Source of the DNA: Planctomycetota bacterium
GTDB lineage: Bacteria > Planctomycetota > UBA1135 > UBA2386
NCBI GenBank assembly: GCA_016793305.1
Contig: JAEUHU010000373.1
Location: 1-20,262, forward strand
Direction of reading: 5' to 3'
Length of the DNA: 20,262 nucleotides
The position numbers were made by a program, and so were the translations under genes. Shown here in pieces: positions 1-6,738 of this stretch. The number at the start of each line of letters is the position of its first letter. Position 1 is the stretch's first letter. The notes beneath the pieces were generated by a model, which ran no database searches, was not told where the DNA came from, and worked only from the letters and a program-made list of their open reading frames with translations.

Positions 1-1418
1 CCGGACGGGTAGAAGCCGTCGACGAAGTACTGGCGCACCAGGGCAGCCGCACCGGCGGCCGCGGGACACGCCATGCTGGTGCCGGACAGGTTCGACGTGT
101 TGCAGGAGCCCGTGCCAGCCGAAACGATCGAGGTGCCCGGCGCGAACAGATCCGGCTTGCGACGGCCGTCGGCGGTCGGACCGACGCCTCCGCCACCCTT
201 GTTGACGATCGAGGTGCCGTTCAGCGCGTTGCCGACGGCGATCAGGTTCTTCGCGTTCTCGGGGTTCTTCAGCGTCGACAGGTTGGTCTCGGAGAACAGC
301 ACGAGGTTGTCCTCGTTGGTCCAGGAGAACGCGTCGATCGCGTTGCAGTGCGTGTTGTAGGCGGTCGTCGTGTCGTCGCCCCACGAGTTGGTGTGGATGC
401 GCGCACCGTTGGTTCGGTGCGTGGTGGCGCGCGCGGACCAGACGCTGGCGTCGTAGTCCGAGCTGGTCGCGATCTTGGCCAGGTAGGCGATGCCGCGGTT
501 GGCCGTGGACCCGGTGATCGGCTGGGCATCGCCGACGGCGGTGCCAGCCGTGTGCGTGCCGTGCGACGAGCCGGTGGTCATGCTCGAACCTGACCGGTAG
601 ACGATCTTGCGGTGACTCGGCCCGATCGGATTGACCGGATCGCTGAAGTAACACGAGCCCGTCGGGATGCGACTGTCCTGGTGCCCGATGACCTGGCCTT
701 CCCCGTGCAGCCCGAGGTTCCAGATGCGCGTGTTGTTGCTCGACTTGGTCTGGATCGCCCACGCAGTCGTGTCGTTGCGCTCGGTGAGGACCGCAGCCGG
801 CTCGACCCATTGCACGTCGCGCGCGTTCGCGAGCCGCCGCACGACGTCCGGCGTCGCCGTCGCGACCACCAGCCAGCGGCCGACCTGCTCCTGCACCTCT
901 TCGACGACGGCACCCGCCGCGATCGCCTGGGCTTCGACCACCGCCCCCGGCACGCCGGCGAAGCCGAGCACCGACAGGCGCAAGGTGCCTTCCCGCCCCA
1001 GCAGTTCGGGAGCCAGTCGGTATGCCGGGTGAAGCGGCGAAGACCACAGCACGTCTCCTTGCGCCTGCAGCCTGCGCACCACCGCCGCGTCGCCACGGAC
1101 GATCCAGGCGTGGTTGGGCACGTAGTCGAGCAGCTCGAGGCCCGCATCGCGCAGCGTCTGCTTGCCGGCTTCGGTCACCGGGCCCCGGACCTGAACGAGG
1201 TGCACGTCGACGTCGCCGATGGCGGTCAGGTCGGCAGGCAGCACCGGGGCCGGCCCCGTGGTGTCGAACTCGGCCCAGCGCAGCGACAGCCAGCGCGGCA
1301 GCAGGGCACGCCGATTGGCTTCGGCGAAGTCGAGGCGAGGCAGCTCCGAGGTCGGAACCTGGGCGGCGAGCTGCGCGCCCAACAACAGGAGCGGGAGGAC
1401 GAGGTGTTTCCGTGACAT
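1..1418 (-). CDS. Kp43-like subtilisin (peptidase S8), C-terminus cut by window edge
   Basis: Secreted serine endopeptidase. About 472 residues are visible and the frame runs off the left edge. Residues 1-20 form a Sec signal peptide (LVLPLLLLGAQLAAQ, cleavage after AQ). Residues 71-130 and 146-212 are two similar propeptide-like modules (WIVRGDAAVVRRL against WLVVATATPDVVRRL). The catalytic domain follows, with Asp248 (GHQDSRI), His286 (SSHGTHTAG), oxyanion Asn379 (LFSETN) and Ser448 (SGTSMACP). Module order and spacing fit the Kp43 branch of S8. The Asp motif is DSR where most subtilases have DTG. The ATG at 1418 is chosen because the signal peptide begins there. There is no clear Shine-Dalgarno site, but a possible promoter lies just upstream. 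The missing C-terminus probably holds a beta-sandwich or anchoring domain, which I cannot see. Family is secure; substrate unknown. Confidence 0.93.
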   Translation of the reverse strand, partial: MSRKHLVLPLLLLGAQLAAQVPTSELPRLDFAEANRRALLPRWLSLRWAEFDTTGPAPVLPADLTAIGDVDVHLVQVRGPVTEAGKQTLRDAGLELLDYVPNHAWIVRGDAAVVRRLQAQGDVLWSSPLHPAYRLAPELLGREGTLRLSVLGFAGVPGAVVEAQAIAAGAVVEEVQEQVGRWLVVATATPDVVRRLANARDVQWVEPAAVLTERNDTTAWAIQTKSSNNTRIWNLGLHGEGQVIGHQDSRIPTGSCYFSDPVNPIGPSHRKIVYRSGSSMTTGSSHGTHTAGTAVGDAQPITGSTANRGIAYLAKIATSSDYDASVWSARATTHRTNGARIHTNSWGDDTTTAYNTHCNAIDAFSWTNEDNLVLFSETNLSTLKNPENAKNLIAVGNALNGTSIVNKGGGGVGPTADGRRKPDLFAPGTSIVSAGTGSCNTSNLSGTSMACPAAAGAAALVRQYFVDGFYPS

Positions 1419-1445
1419 GGCCGGGGAGGGCAGGCCGGGCCGCGC

Positions 1446-1474
1446 AGGATAGTGGCGAACCGCCCGGGTGTCTC
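1446..1474 (-). promoter_or_regulatory. candidate promoter of the subtilisin gene
   Basis: Read on the minus strand, a -35-like GAGACA (1469-1474) is followed after 17 bp by a -10-like TATCCT (1446-1451), placing the transcript start about 20 nt before the ATG at 1418. Four of six -35 bases match the sigma-70 consensus. The -35 box and spacer lie inside the hairpin at 1454-1490. This is pattern matching only. Confidence 0.3.
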
Positions 1475-1490
1475 CCCCCGGGCCGTCGCC
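1454..1490 (-). terminator. hairpin just after the GNAT stop codon
   Basis: Outer arms GGCGA/TCGCC (1486-1490 and 1454-1458) and inner arms CCCGGG/CCCGGG (1477-1482 and 1463-1468) form a two-part stem around an 8-nt loop, starting 2 nt after the GNAT stop codon. No T-tract follows, so intrinsic termination is uncertain. It could act as a 3'-end stabiliser or a Rho-dependent end. It overlaps the candidate promoter of the next gene. Confidence 0.35.
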
Positions 1491-1492
1491 CG

Positions 1493-2686
1493 CTAGAGAT
1501 CGTCGGTGTCGCCCCACATCAGGTGCCACCGCAGGCCGTCGTCCTCCGTCCGACAGCCAGGGGCCAGCGGCCGCGTGATGAACGAGAACCGATACGGCGC
1601 CGCGAGGAAGCCCAGGCGCGCCGGCGGCGGCACGTAGGGGTTCGGCTGCGTCACCATCGTCGCCACCATCGCGCAGCCACGGGCGACCGCCAGTTCGCGC
1701 ACGTCGTCCAACAGCCGCCGCAGCACCCCTTCGCCGACCCCGGGTGCGAGCAGCACGTCTACGGCGATCATCGCGTCGACGCCGAGCAGCTTGGCGATGC
1801 GACCGACGACGTAACCCTGCACGACCCCGCTGCGGTCGACGGCCAGGTGCCAGACGTAGTCGCGCCGCGGATTGTCGTCGAAGCGCCACGCGAGGTAGCG
1901 CGCCGTGCGTTCTTGCAGCACCGTTCGCTCGGGCGGCGCCTGTTCGACGCGCTGCCACAACTCGTCGAGTCGCGCCTGGTCGACGGTGTCGCGGCGCTCG
2001 ATCACCACGGTCGCGTCGGCACCGCGACGCAGCCGATGCACGCCGAACGCGCGCAGCAGCGCTCCCGGCACGGCGCCCGCCAGCGCCGCAAGGCCCGGCA
2101 CCTTGCCCAGCCACGGCAGGCGTGCCGCCAACAGCGGCCCCATGCGCAGCGGCATCACGTAGGTGCCGATCAGGAAGCGGATGCGCCAGCCGACCTTCAG
2201 GTGGCCCGGGATCACCGCCTCGCGGATCGGATAGCCAGTGGTGAACTCGAGGCCGCCTCGCCGTTCGCAGTCCGCGAGTGCGAAGGCGCCGATCGTCGTG
2301 AACATGCCCTGGAACCGGTAGTCCGGATGCGTCATCACGTCGACGACGATCGAGCCGGCGAGCCGCTGCCGGTCGAGCACGAACGTCTGCGGGATCACCG
2401 CGTAGTGGCCGACGATGCGGTCGCCGTCGGCGGCGACGTAGAGGTGAGCCGGGCCGGCGTGGTTGTCGACGAACTCCCACTGCCAGTACGCAGGATCGGC
2501 CTTCTCGGGGTCCTCGCCGACGAACGTCGCCTCCCGGCACTGCAGGATGCCGGCCATGTCGGTTGCGCTGGCGACTCGCGAGGTCCAGGTGACCGGCTTC
2601 TTGGGCGGCTTCGGCGGCTCCGACGACTGCGGCGCCGGCTTGCCACCGACCTCACCACGACCCTGCGGTGCGGGCATCGCACTCAT
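1493..2686 (-). CDS. GNAT-family acyltransferase
   Basis: A 397-residue protein with a Pro/Lys-rich N-terminal tail (residues 1-30) before a GNAT fold. The core is seen in YVAADGDRIVGHYAVIP, then the strand and pyrophosphate-loop region VVDVMTHPDYRFQGMFTTIG (R-x-x-G-x-x type acyl-CoA loop), then EFTTGYPIREAVIPGHLKVG. A second, weaker GNAT-like half follows (AVDRSGVVQGYVVGRI and VDVLLAPGVGEGVLRRLL), so the protein may be a tandem-GNAT type, as its length also suggests. GNAT enzymes transfer an acyl group from acyl-CoA to an amine or similar acceptor; the acceptor here is unknown. The ATG overlaps the SDR stop codon (ATGA, 2683-2686), so the two are probably translationally coupled. The reading frame stays open upstream through the SDR gene, but that extension reads as non-protein. 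Confidence 0.82.
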   Translation of the reverse strand: MSAMPAPQGRGEVGGKPAPQSSEPPKPPKKPVTWTSRVASATDMAGILQCREATFVGEDPEKADPAYWQWEFVDNHAGPAHLYVAADGDRIVGHYAVIPQTFVLDRQRLAGSIVVDVMTHPDYRFQGMFTTIGAFALADCERRGGLEFTTGYPIREAVIPGHLKVGWRIRFLIGTYVMPLRMGPLLAARLPWLGKVPGLAALAGAVPGALLRAFGVHRLRRGADATVVIERRDTVDQARLDELWQRVEQAPPERTVLQERTARYLAWRFDDNPRRDYVWHLAVDRSGVVQGYVVGRIAKLLGVDAMIAVDVLLAPGVGEGVLRRLLDDVRELAVARGCAMVATMVTQPNPYVPPPARLGFLAAPYRFSFITRPLAPGCRTEDDGLRWHLMWGDTDDL

Positions 2687-3402
2687 GCGCCGACGATGCC
2701 ACCGTTCAGGTCGAGCGTGGCGCCGGTGACGTAGTCGGAGTCGATCAGGAAGCGGATCGCATTGGCGATGTTCTGCGGCGAACCGAGGCGCCCCATCGGG
2801 ATGCCCGGCAGCACTTTCTCCTCGAGGAACTGCTTCGGCACGTTGCTGATGATGCCGACCTCGTGGTAGCCGAGCGCCAGCGCGTTGGCGGTGACACCCT
2901 TCTTGGCGTTCTCGACCGCGACGACGCGGGCCAACGACGAGAGGCCGGCCTTGCTGACCGAGTAGGCGACCGAACCCGGGACCATCGTGCGCGACAGCAC
3001 CGACGACAGGTAGACGAAGCGGCCGAAGCCGAGATCGCGCATGCGCGGCAACAGACCGCGCGTGACCAGCATCGCCCCGGTCAGGTTGATCGCGAGCGTG
3101 TCGTCCCAGTCCTGGTCGCTGCACTTGTGGGCGAGGTTGTTGCGTGACACGCCGGCCGCGTAGACGACGACCGGCCGCTGCAGCGTCGGCGCCACCTCCT
3201 CGCAGAACGCGGCGACGCCGGCGCGGTCCTGCAGCTCGAGCCGCAGGTAGCGGACGTCCGGGAACTGCTCGGCCGGCGGGTTGGCATGGTAGGTGCCGAT
3301 CACCTCGTGCTGGCCTCGGAAGGCCTGCACGAGGTACTGGCCGATGCCGCCCGAGGCGCCGACGAGGACGATCTGCGCCTTCGTGTTCGAGTTCTGCTGC
3401 AT
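2683..3402 (-). CDS. short-chain dehydrogenase/reductase (FabG-like)
   Basis: A 239-residue classical SDR, an NAD(P)H-dependent oxidoreductase of the 3-oxoacyl-ACP reductase type. Visible motifs are the nucleotide-binding GASGGIG (residues 15-21), YAAG at 81-84 in place of the usual NNAG, catalytic Asn106 (LAINLTG), Ser134, Tyr147 and Lys151 (YSVSK), and the C-terminal IRFLIDSDYVTGATLDLNGG typical of FabG. The length is normal for the family. The ATG at 3402 puts the glycine motif 15 residues in, as expected; an open upstream extension to 3708 looks non-coding. No clear Shine-Dalgarno site is present. It shares a 4-bp ATGA overlap with the GNAT gene and is transcribed divergently from the ligase at 3594. 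The true substrate could be an acyl thioester or a sugar or polyol. Confidence 0.9.
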   Translation of the reverse strand: MQQNSNTKAQIVLVGASGGIGQYLVQAFRGQHEVIGTYHANPPAEQFPDVRYLRLELQDRAGVAAFCEEVAPTLQRPVVVYAAGVSRNNLAHKCSDQDWDDTLAINLTGAMLVTRGLLPRMRDLGFGRFVYLSSVLSRTMVPGSVAYSVSKAGLSSLARVVAVENAKKGVTANALALGYHEVGIISNVPKQFLEEKVLPGIPMGRLGSPQNIANAIRFLIDSDYVTGATLDLNGGIVGA

Positions 3403-3593
3403 GACGGTGCGCGGCCGGATCGCTTCCCGACCGTCGTGGTTGCAAAATGGCCCGCGCCACCGCGGCCCGATCCGGGCCAGTCTAGGCACGCTGCGTTCGG
3501 CGTCCACAGCGCTCGGGGACAACCCTGCTGGCTCGCGTCGGCTGGTGGCCCGAACTACGCTCACCGCCCCACTCGTCCCTCCGGAGTCCCCGC
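3403..3593. promoter_or_regulatory. divergent intergenic region between SDR and ligase genes
   Basis: This 191-bp gap separates two outward-reading units. On the minus strand a -10-like TAGACT (3479-3484) lies 77 nt before the SDR ATG, with a weak TGGACG (3501-3506) 16 bp further up. On the plus strand a -10-like TACGCT (3556-3561) lies 32 nt before the ligase GTG, without a good -35. An inverted repeat GGCCCG-ATC-CGGGCC (3464-3478) sits right at the predicted minus-strand transcript start and could be an operator. No open frame here looks real. Confidence 0.35.
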
Positions 3594-4937
3594 GTGCCCG
3601 CCACCGAGTCGCCGTACTGGAATCCCAAGACCGAGACGCTGCCGAAGGACCAACTGCGCGCCCTGCAGCTGGTGAAGCTGCAGCGCCTCGTCGCACGCGC
3701 CTACGCACAGTCGCCGTTCCACCGCCGGCTCTACGACAAGGCCTCTGTGCGGCCCGAGCAGATCCGGACGCTCGACGACATCCGCCGCCTGCCGTTCATG
3801 ACGCGCGAGGACTGGATGGCGAACCAGGCCGAGAAGCCCCTGTTCGGCGACCTGATCACGCGCCCCGAGTCGGACGCGATCCGCTACCACCTGACGTCCG
3901 GCACCTCGGGGCGCCAGCCGCTGCGCGTGCTCGACGGCAGGAAGGACTGGTCGTGGATCACCGACATGTGGTGCTACGGCTTCTGGGGCTTCGGCATCCG
4001 GCCGACGGACAAGGTGTTCTTCGCGTTCTCGTACGGCTCGTTCATCGGCTTCTGGGGTGCGCACTACTGCACCGAGAAGCTCGGCTGCCTGACGCTCGCG
4101 TCCGGCAACATGACGACCGAGCAGCGCGTGAAGCAGATCGTCGAGATGGGCGTCACGGTCGTCTGTGCGACGCCGACCTACGCGCTGCGCATGGGCCAGA
4201 CCGCCGAGAAGATGGGCATCGACCTGAAGAAGGACGGCAAGGTGCGCCGCGTGATCGTCAGCGGCGAACCCGCGGGCTCGATCCCGGCGGTGAAGAAGAT
4301 GATCGAGGAGATGTGGGGCGGCAAGTGCGGCGACACCGCCGGCATGACCGAGATCGGCACGATCATGATCTTCGAGTGCGACCACCAACCGGGCGGCCCG
4401 CACATCATCGAGGACCACTTCATCGAGGAGGTGCTCGACCCGGACACCGGCGAGCCGGTGCCCTACGGCGAACGGGGCGAACGCGTCGTGACGTCGTTCG
4501 GCCGCGGCTTCATCCCGCTGATCCGCTACCGCACGAAGGACCTCGTCTGCAAGGTGCCGCACACGCGCTGCACCTGCGGCCGGACCGGCGACGTCTACGA
4601 AGGTGGCATCCTGGGCCGCGTCGACGACATGAAGCTGATCCGCGGCACCAACGTCTATCCGCGCGCGGTCGAGGCGGTGGTGCGCGAGCACGCCGAGGTC
4701 GAGGAGTTCCAGATCGTCATCACGCGCGTCGACAACGTGCAGGACGAGATCACCGTCAAGGTCGAACTGAAGCCCGACCAGCAGGACTGCTGGCCGCGGC
4801 TGCAGGCGAAGCTCGGCAAGGACCTGGCCGACGCGCACGAGGGCCTGCGCTTCAACGTCGAGCTGTGCAAGCAGGGCGAGCTGCCGCGCTTCGAGCTGAA
4901 GGCGAAGCGGCTGCAGGACCTGCGGCCCCAGTACTGA
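3594..4937 (+). CDS. phenylacetate-CoA ligase family (PaaK-like) adenylating enzyme
   Basis: A 447-residue acyl-adenylate-forming enzyme, matching the usual PaaK length. It would activate a carboxylate with ATP and load it onto CoA or another acceptor. Motifs: phosphate loop TSGTSG (101-106), SGEPAG (223-228), GDTAGMTEIG (246-255; most ANL enzymes have a Y/F-G-x-TE form), IRYRTKDL, RCTCGRTG, the hinge GRVDDMKLIRG (341-351), and the C-terminal GELPRFELKAKR with candidate catalytic Lys436 or Lys438. The start is GTG at 3594, which gives the usual PaaK N-terminus (PYWNPKTETLPKDQLRALQL). Two small genes follow at once, while an SDR and an acyltransferase lie divergently upstream. PaaK homologues also occur in capsule, lipid and secondary-metabolite loci, so phenylacetate itself is not assured; no other paa gene is seen. 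Confidence 0.9.
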   Translation: MPATESPYWNPKTETLPKDQLRALQLVKLQRLVARAYAQSPFHRRLYDKASVRPEQIRTLDDIRRLPFMTREDWMANQAEKPLFGDLITRPESDAIRYHLTSGTSGRQPLRVLDGRKDWSWITDMWCYGFWGFGIRPTDKVFFAFSYGSFIGFWGAHYCTEKLGCLTLASGNMTTEQRVKQIVEMGVTVVCATPTYALRMGQTAEKMGIDLKKDGKVRRVIVSGEPAGSIPAVKKMIEEMWGGKCGDTAGMTEIGTIMIFECDHQPGGPHIIEDHFIEEVLDPDTGEPVPYGERGERVVTSFGRGFIPLIRYRTKDLVCKVPHTRCTCGRTGDVYEGGILGRVDDMKLIRGTNVYPRAVEAVVREHAEVEEFQIVITRVDNVQDEITVKVELKPDQQDCWPRLQAKLGKDLADAHEGLRFNVELCKQGELPRFELKAKRLQDLRPQY

Positions 4938-4963
4938 CCCCGCGAGCGAACGAGGAACGACCG

Positions 4964-5173
4964 ATGAGCCCGAAGACGAACACCGACCTGCTCGGCCGCC
5001 CGCTGACCGCCGACGACCGTGAGTTGCTGGACCTCTACACGCGACTCCGGACGCTGAGCGCGCGCACGGACCTGCCGCCGGTGGCAACCGCCAACGTCAA
5101 GCAGGCGATGGTGCTGCTGTGGAACGCGTGCAACGACCTGGCCCTGATGTACGAGGAGCCCGGCTGCGACTGA
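4964..5173 (+). CDS. small protein of unknown function (69 aa)
   Basis: A short soluble protein starting with ATG at 4964, preceded by a purine-rich GAGGAACGA that can serve as ribosome binding site. It begins 26 nt after the ligase stop and ends 14 nt before the membrane-protein start, so it is the middle gene of a three-gene unit. The sequence is predicted mostly helical (LTADDRELLDLYTRLRTLSA and ANVKQAMVLLWNACNDLALM). Given the neighbouring ligase, an acyl carrier protein was considered, but the DSL/DSI phosphopantetheine motif is absent. I do not recognise the family. Codon use matches the neighbours and the spacing supports a real gene. Confidence 0.7.
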   Translation: MSPKTNTDLLGRPLTADDRELLDLYTRLRTLSARTDLPPVATANVKQAMVLLWNACNDLALMYEEPGCD

Positions 5174-5187
5174 GCGGCCGCGACCCG

Positions 5188-5652
5188 ATGGCCCGCGACG
5201 CGCAAGGCGACGACGACGAACTGCGCAGACGCCTTCTGCGCGTGCAGCTGCTCGGCATGTTCCTGTCGATCCCGGCGATGCTCGGCGTGGTCCACCTGTT
5301 CGGGGGCTCGCGCGGCCTGGCCACGTGGCAGCAGCTCGGCGAATTCGTGCGCGGCGCGCCCGTGCAGCTCGGCGGAGGCTTCGGGGCGATGCTGTTGGCC
5401 GCGCTGCTGGGGATCCCGGCCCTCGCGACCCGCTGCCGTGCCCAGCCGTGGCTGCTGGCGCCGTGGACGGTGCTGGTGTTCGCGCTCGGCTGCGCGTTCG
5501 CCTGCACGCTCAACTGGCTGGTGCTCGGCGGCACCGATGCACAGGCCTACCTGGTGACGCCGCTGCAGGTGTTGCTGGTGCACGGCGCTCTGCCGGCCCT
5601 GCTGTTCGGTTGCCTGGTGGTGTTGCTGTTCGTCGGCCTGCGCCGCCGGTAG
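5188..5652 (+). CDS. four-helix membrane protein of unknown function
   Basis: A 154-residue inner-membrane protein. After a charged N-terminus (ARDAQGDDDELRRR) come four hydrophobic segments at about residues 20-39, 62-80, 88-112 and 127-151, ending in LRRR, so both ends are probably cytoplasmic. The ATG at 5188 is preferred because the longer open frame from 5119 would overlap the preceding gene by 55 nt and add a non-hydrophobic stretch. It lies 14 nt after the 69-residue gene on the same strand and is probably co-transcribed with it and the ligase. The end is 18 nt from the convergent nuclease gene, with no hairpin seen between them. No family recognised. Confidence 0.72.
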   Translation: MARDAQGDDDELRRRLLRVQLLGMFLSIPAMLGVVHLFGGSRGLATWQQLGEFVRGAPVQLGGGFGAMLLAALLGIPALATRCRAQPWLLAPWTVLVFALGCAFACTLNWLVLGGTDAQAYLVTPLQVLLVHGALPALLFGCLVVLLFVGLRRR

Positions 5653-5670
5653 GCGCAGACAGCGACGCGG

Positions 5671-6654
5671 TCACTCCTCGACGAACACGTCGTCGCAACT
5701 CGCCGCGTCGAGCAGGCGATCGGTCCACCGGTCCAGCTGCTCGACCGGCGCAGCCAGGATCCGATCGCGCCGGTCCAGGGCCAGCGGACCGAATCGTCGC
5801 TGCACGAGGCGGATCAGGATCTCGGCCTTCGCCTCCGCCTTGCCTTCCGCCTTGCCCTCGGTGCGGCCGAGGGCGCGACTCTCCATGCGAATGCGTTGTC
5901 CGGTCGTCATGCGTTGGTTCTCCGGGTGGTCCAGGTGTCGATCGAACGCCATCTGCACTTGGGTTTCGGTGAGTTCGCTGGTGTCGACAAGATACCAGCC
6001 AACCGCGTCCAGCAGGTCGTAGGGGTCGGCGAGACACGGGTCGCTCTCCACGGCACGCAGCAAGTCCGCCCAACGGTCGATGGCCTGCAGCAACCCTGCT
6101 GAATCGTGATGCCGGGCCTGCTGCAGGCACAAGAACAGCAATCGAACGGCCGGCGGCAGCGACGCATGCAGGAGGTCCGACTCTGGACGAACATCGAGGT
6201 CGTCGAGCAGGGGATCGAGCCTCGGCTGCAGCGGCACCAGCGCGTTCGCCAGGTGCGGCTCGAGCCCCGAAGCTGGTCGGGCCAGGATCGGTGCCCCACC
6301 GTGGCTCAACACCAAGGGCGCGACATGGCAGGGTGGCCCACCGACCCGGCGCATCGAGTGCAGGAGGTGCACGCAGTAGCGCAGCAGCTGTGCCAGCAAG
6401 GCCGCGTCCGGTGCGCTCTTGTGCTCGATCAGCACGACGAGGCGCGCGCCGCCGGAGCACAGGTCGGCGACGAACACCAGATCCAAACGCTGGCTGCGCA
6501 AGCGCAGGCCCGGCACGCGCTCGCCGGCCACGACGAACGTGCGCCAATCGACGGCCGGGACCAGGATCGCCGGCAAGATCGAACGCACCCAGGCGGCGGC
6601 GTGCGCCGGGTGCCGCATCACGAGGTGAAACAGCGTGTCGTGCGGGCTCTGCAT
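5671..6654 (-). CDS. Rpn/YhgA-like PD-(D/E)XK nuclease with DUF4351-like tail
   Basis: A 327-residue protein of the Rpn (recombination-promoting nuclease, YhgA/transposase_31) type. The N-terminus SPHDTLFHLVMRHPAHAAAW is the family signature. The nuclease core shows Asp58 (RLDLVFV), Glu77-x-Lys79 (IEHKS) and Gln89-x3-Tyr93 (QLLRY), a complete PD-(D/E)XK set. Near residue 280 there is a low-complexity run EGKAEGKAEAKAE, followed by a DUF4351-like helical tail (LVQRRFGPLALDRRDRIL ... QLDRWTDRLLDAASCDDVF). Rpn proteins are DNA endonucleases linked to recA-independent recombination and horizontal exchange. The start ATG at 6654 has a good ribosome binding site, GGAGGA, about 6 nt upstream, one of the clearest in the window. 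The gene stands alone, converging with the membrane-protein gene. Confidence 0.87.
   Translation of the reverse strand: MQSPHDTLFHLVMRHPAHAAAWVRSILPAILVPAVDWRTFVVAGERVPGLRLRSQRLDLVFVADLCSGGARLVVLIEHKSAPDAALLAQLLRYCVHLLHSMRRVGGPPCHVAPLVLSHGGAPILARPASGLEPHLANALVPLQPRLDPLLDDLDVRPESDLLHASLPPAVRLLFLCLQQARHHDSAGLLQAIDRWADLLRAVESDPCLADPYDLLDAVGWYLVDTSELTETQVQMAFDRHLDHPENQRMTTGQRIRMESRALGRTEGKAEGKAEAKAEILIRLVQRRFGPLALDRRDRILAAPVEQLDRWTDRLLDAASCDDVFVEE
5826..5859 (-). repeat. short degenerate repeat encoding EGKAEGKAEAKAE
   Basis: Imperfect repetition of a GGCAAGGCGGA-type unit inside the nuclease gene encodes alternating Glu/Lys/Ala. Similar runs precede the DUF4351-like tail in relatives. Such tracts can vary in length by slippage. 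Confidence 0.5.
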
Positions 6655-6738
6655 CGGGTTCCTCCGAGAGCCATGGCAGGAACCCCCACGAAAATGGGCC
6701 GAATCCGCGCCCAATCCGTCCACCCGGAGCGATGCCCG

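Noticed and set aside
3441..3462. Sigma-54-like TGGC...TTGC pattern on the minus strand upstream of the SDR
   Set aside because: The distance between the GG and GC pairs is 13 nt instead of 10, so it does not fit a -24/-12 promoter.
3293..5173. A 626-codon plus-strand open frame overlapping the ligase in another frame
   Set aside because: The ligase frame holds all ANL motifs. The last part of the 626-codon frame is the real 69-residue gene, which has its own ATG and ribosome binding site.
4964..5173. Acyl carrier protein for the ligase
   Set aside because: The size is near, but there is no DSL/DSI motif and no serine in a suitable helix start.
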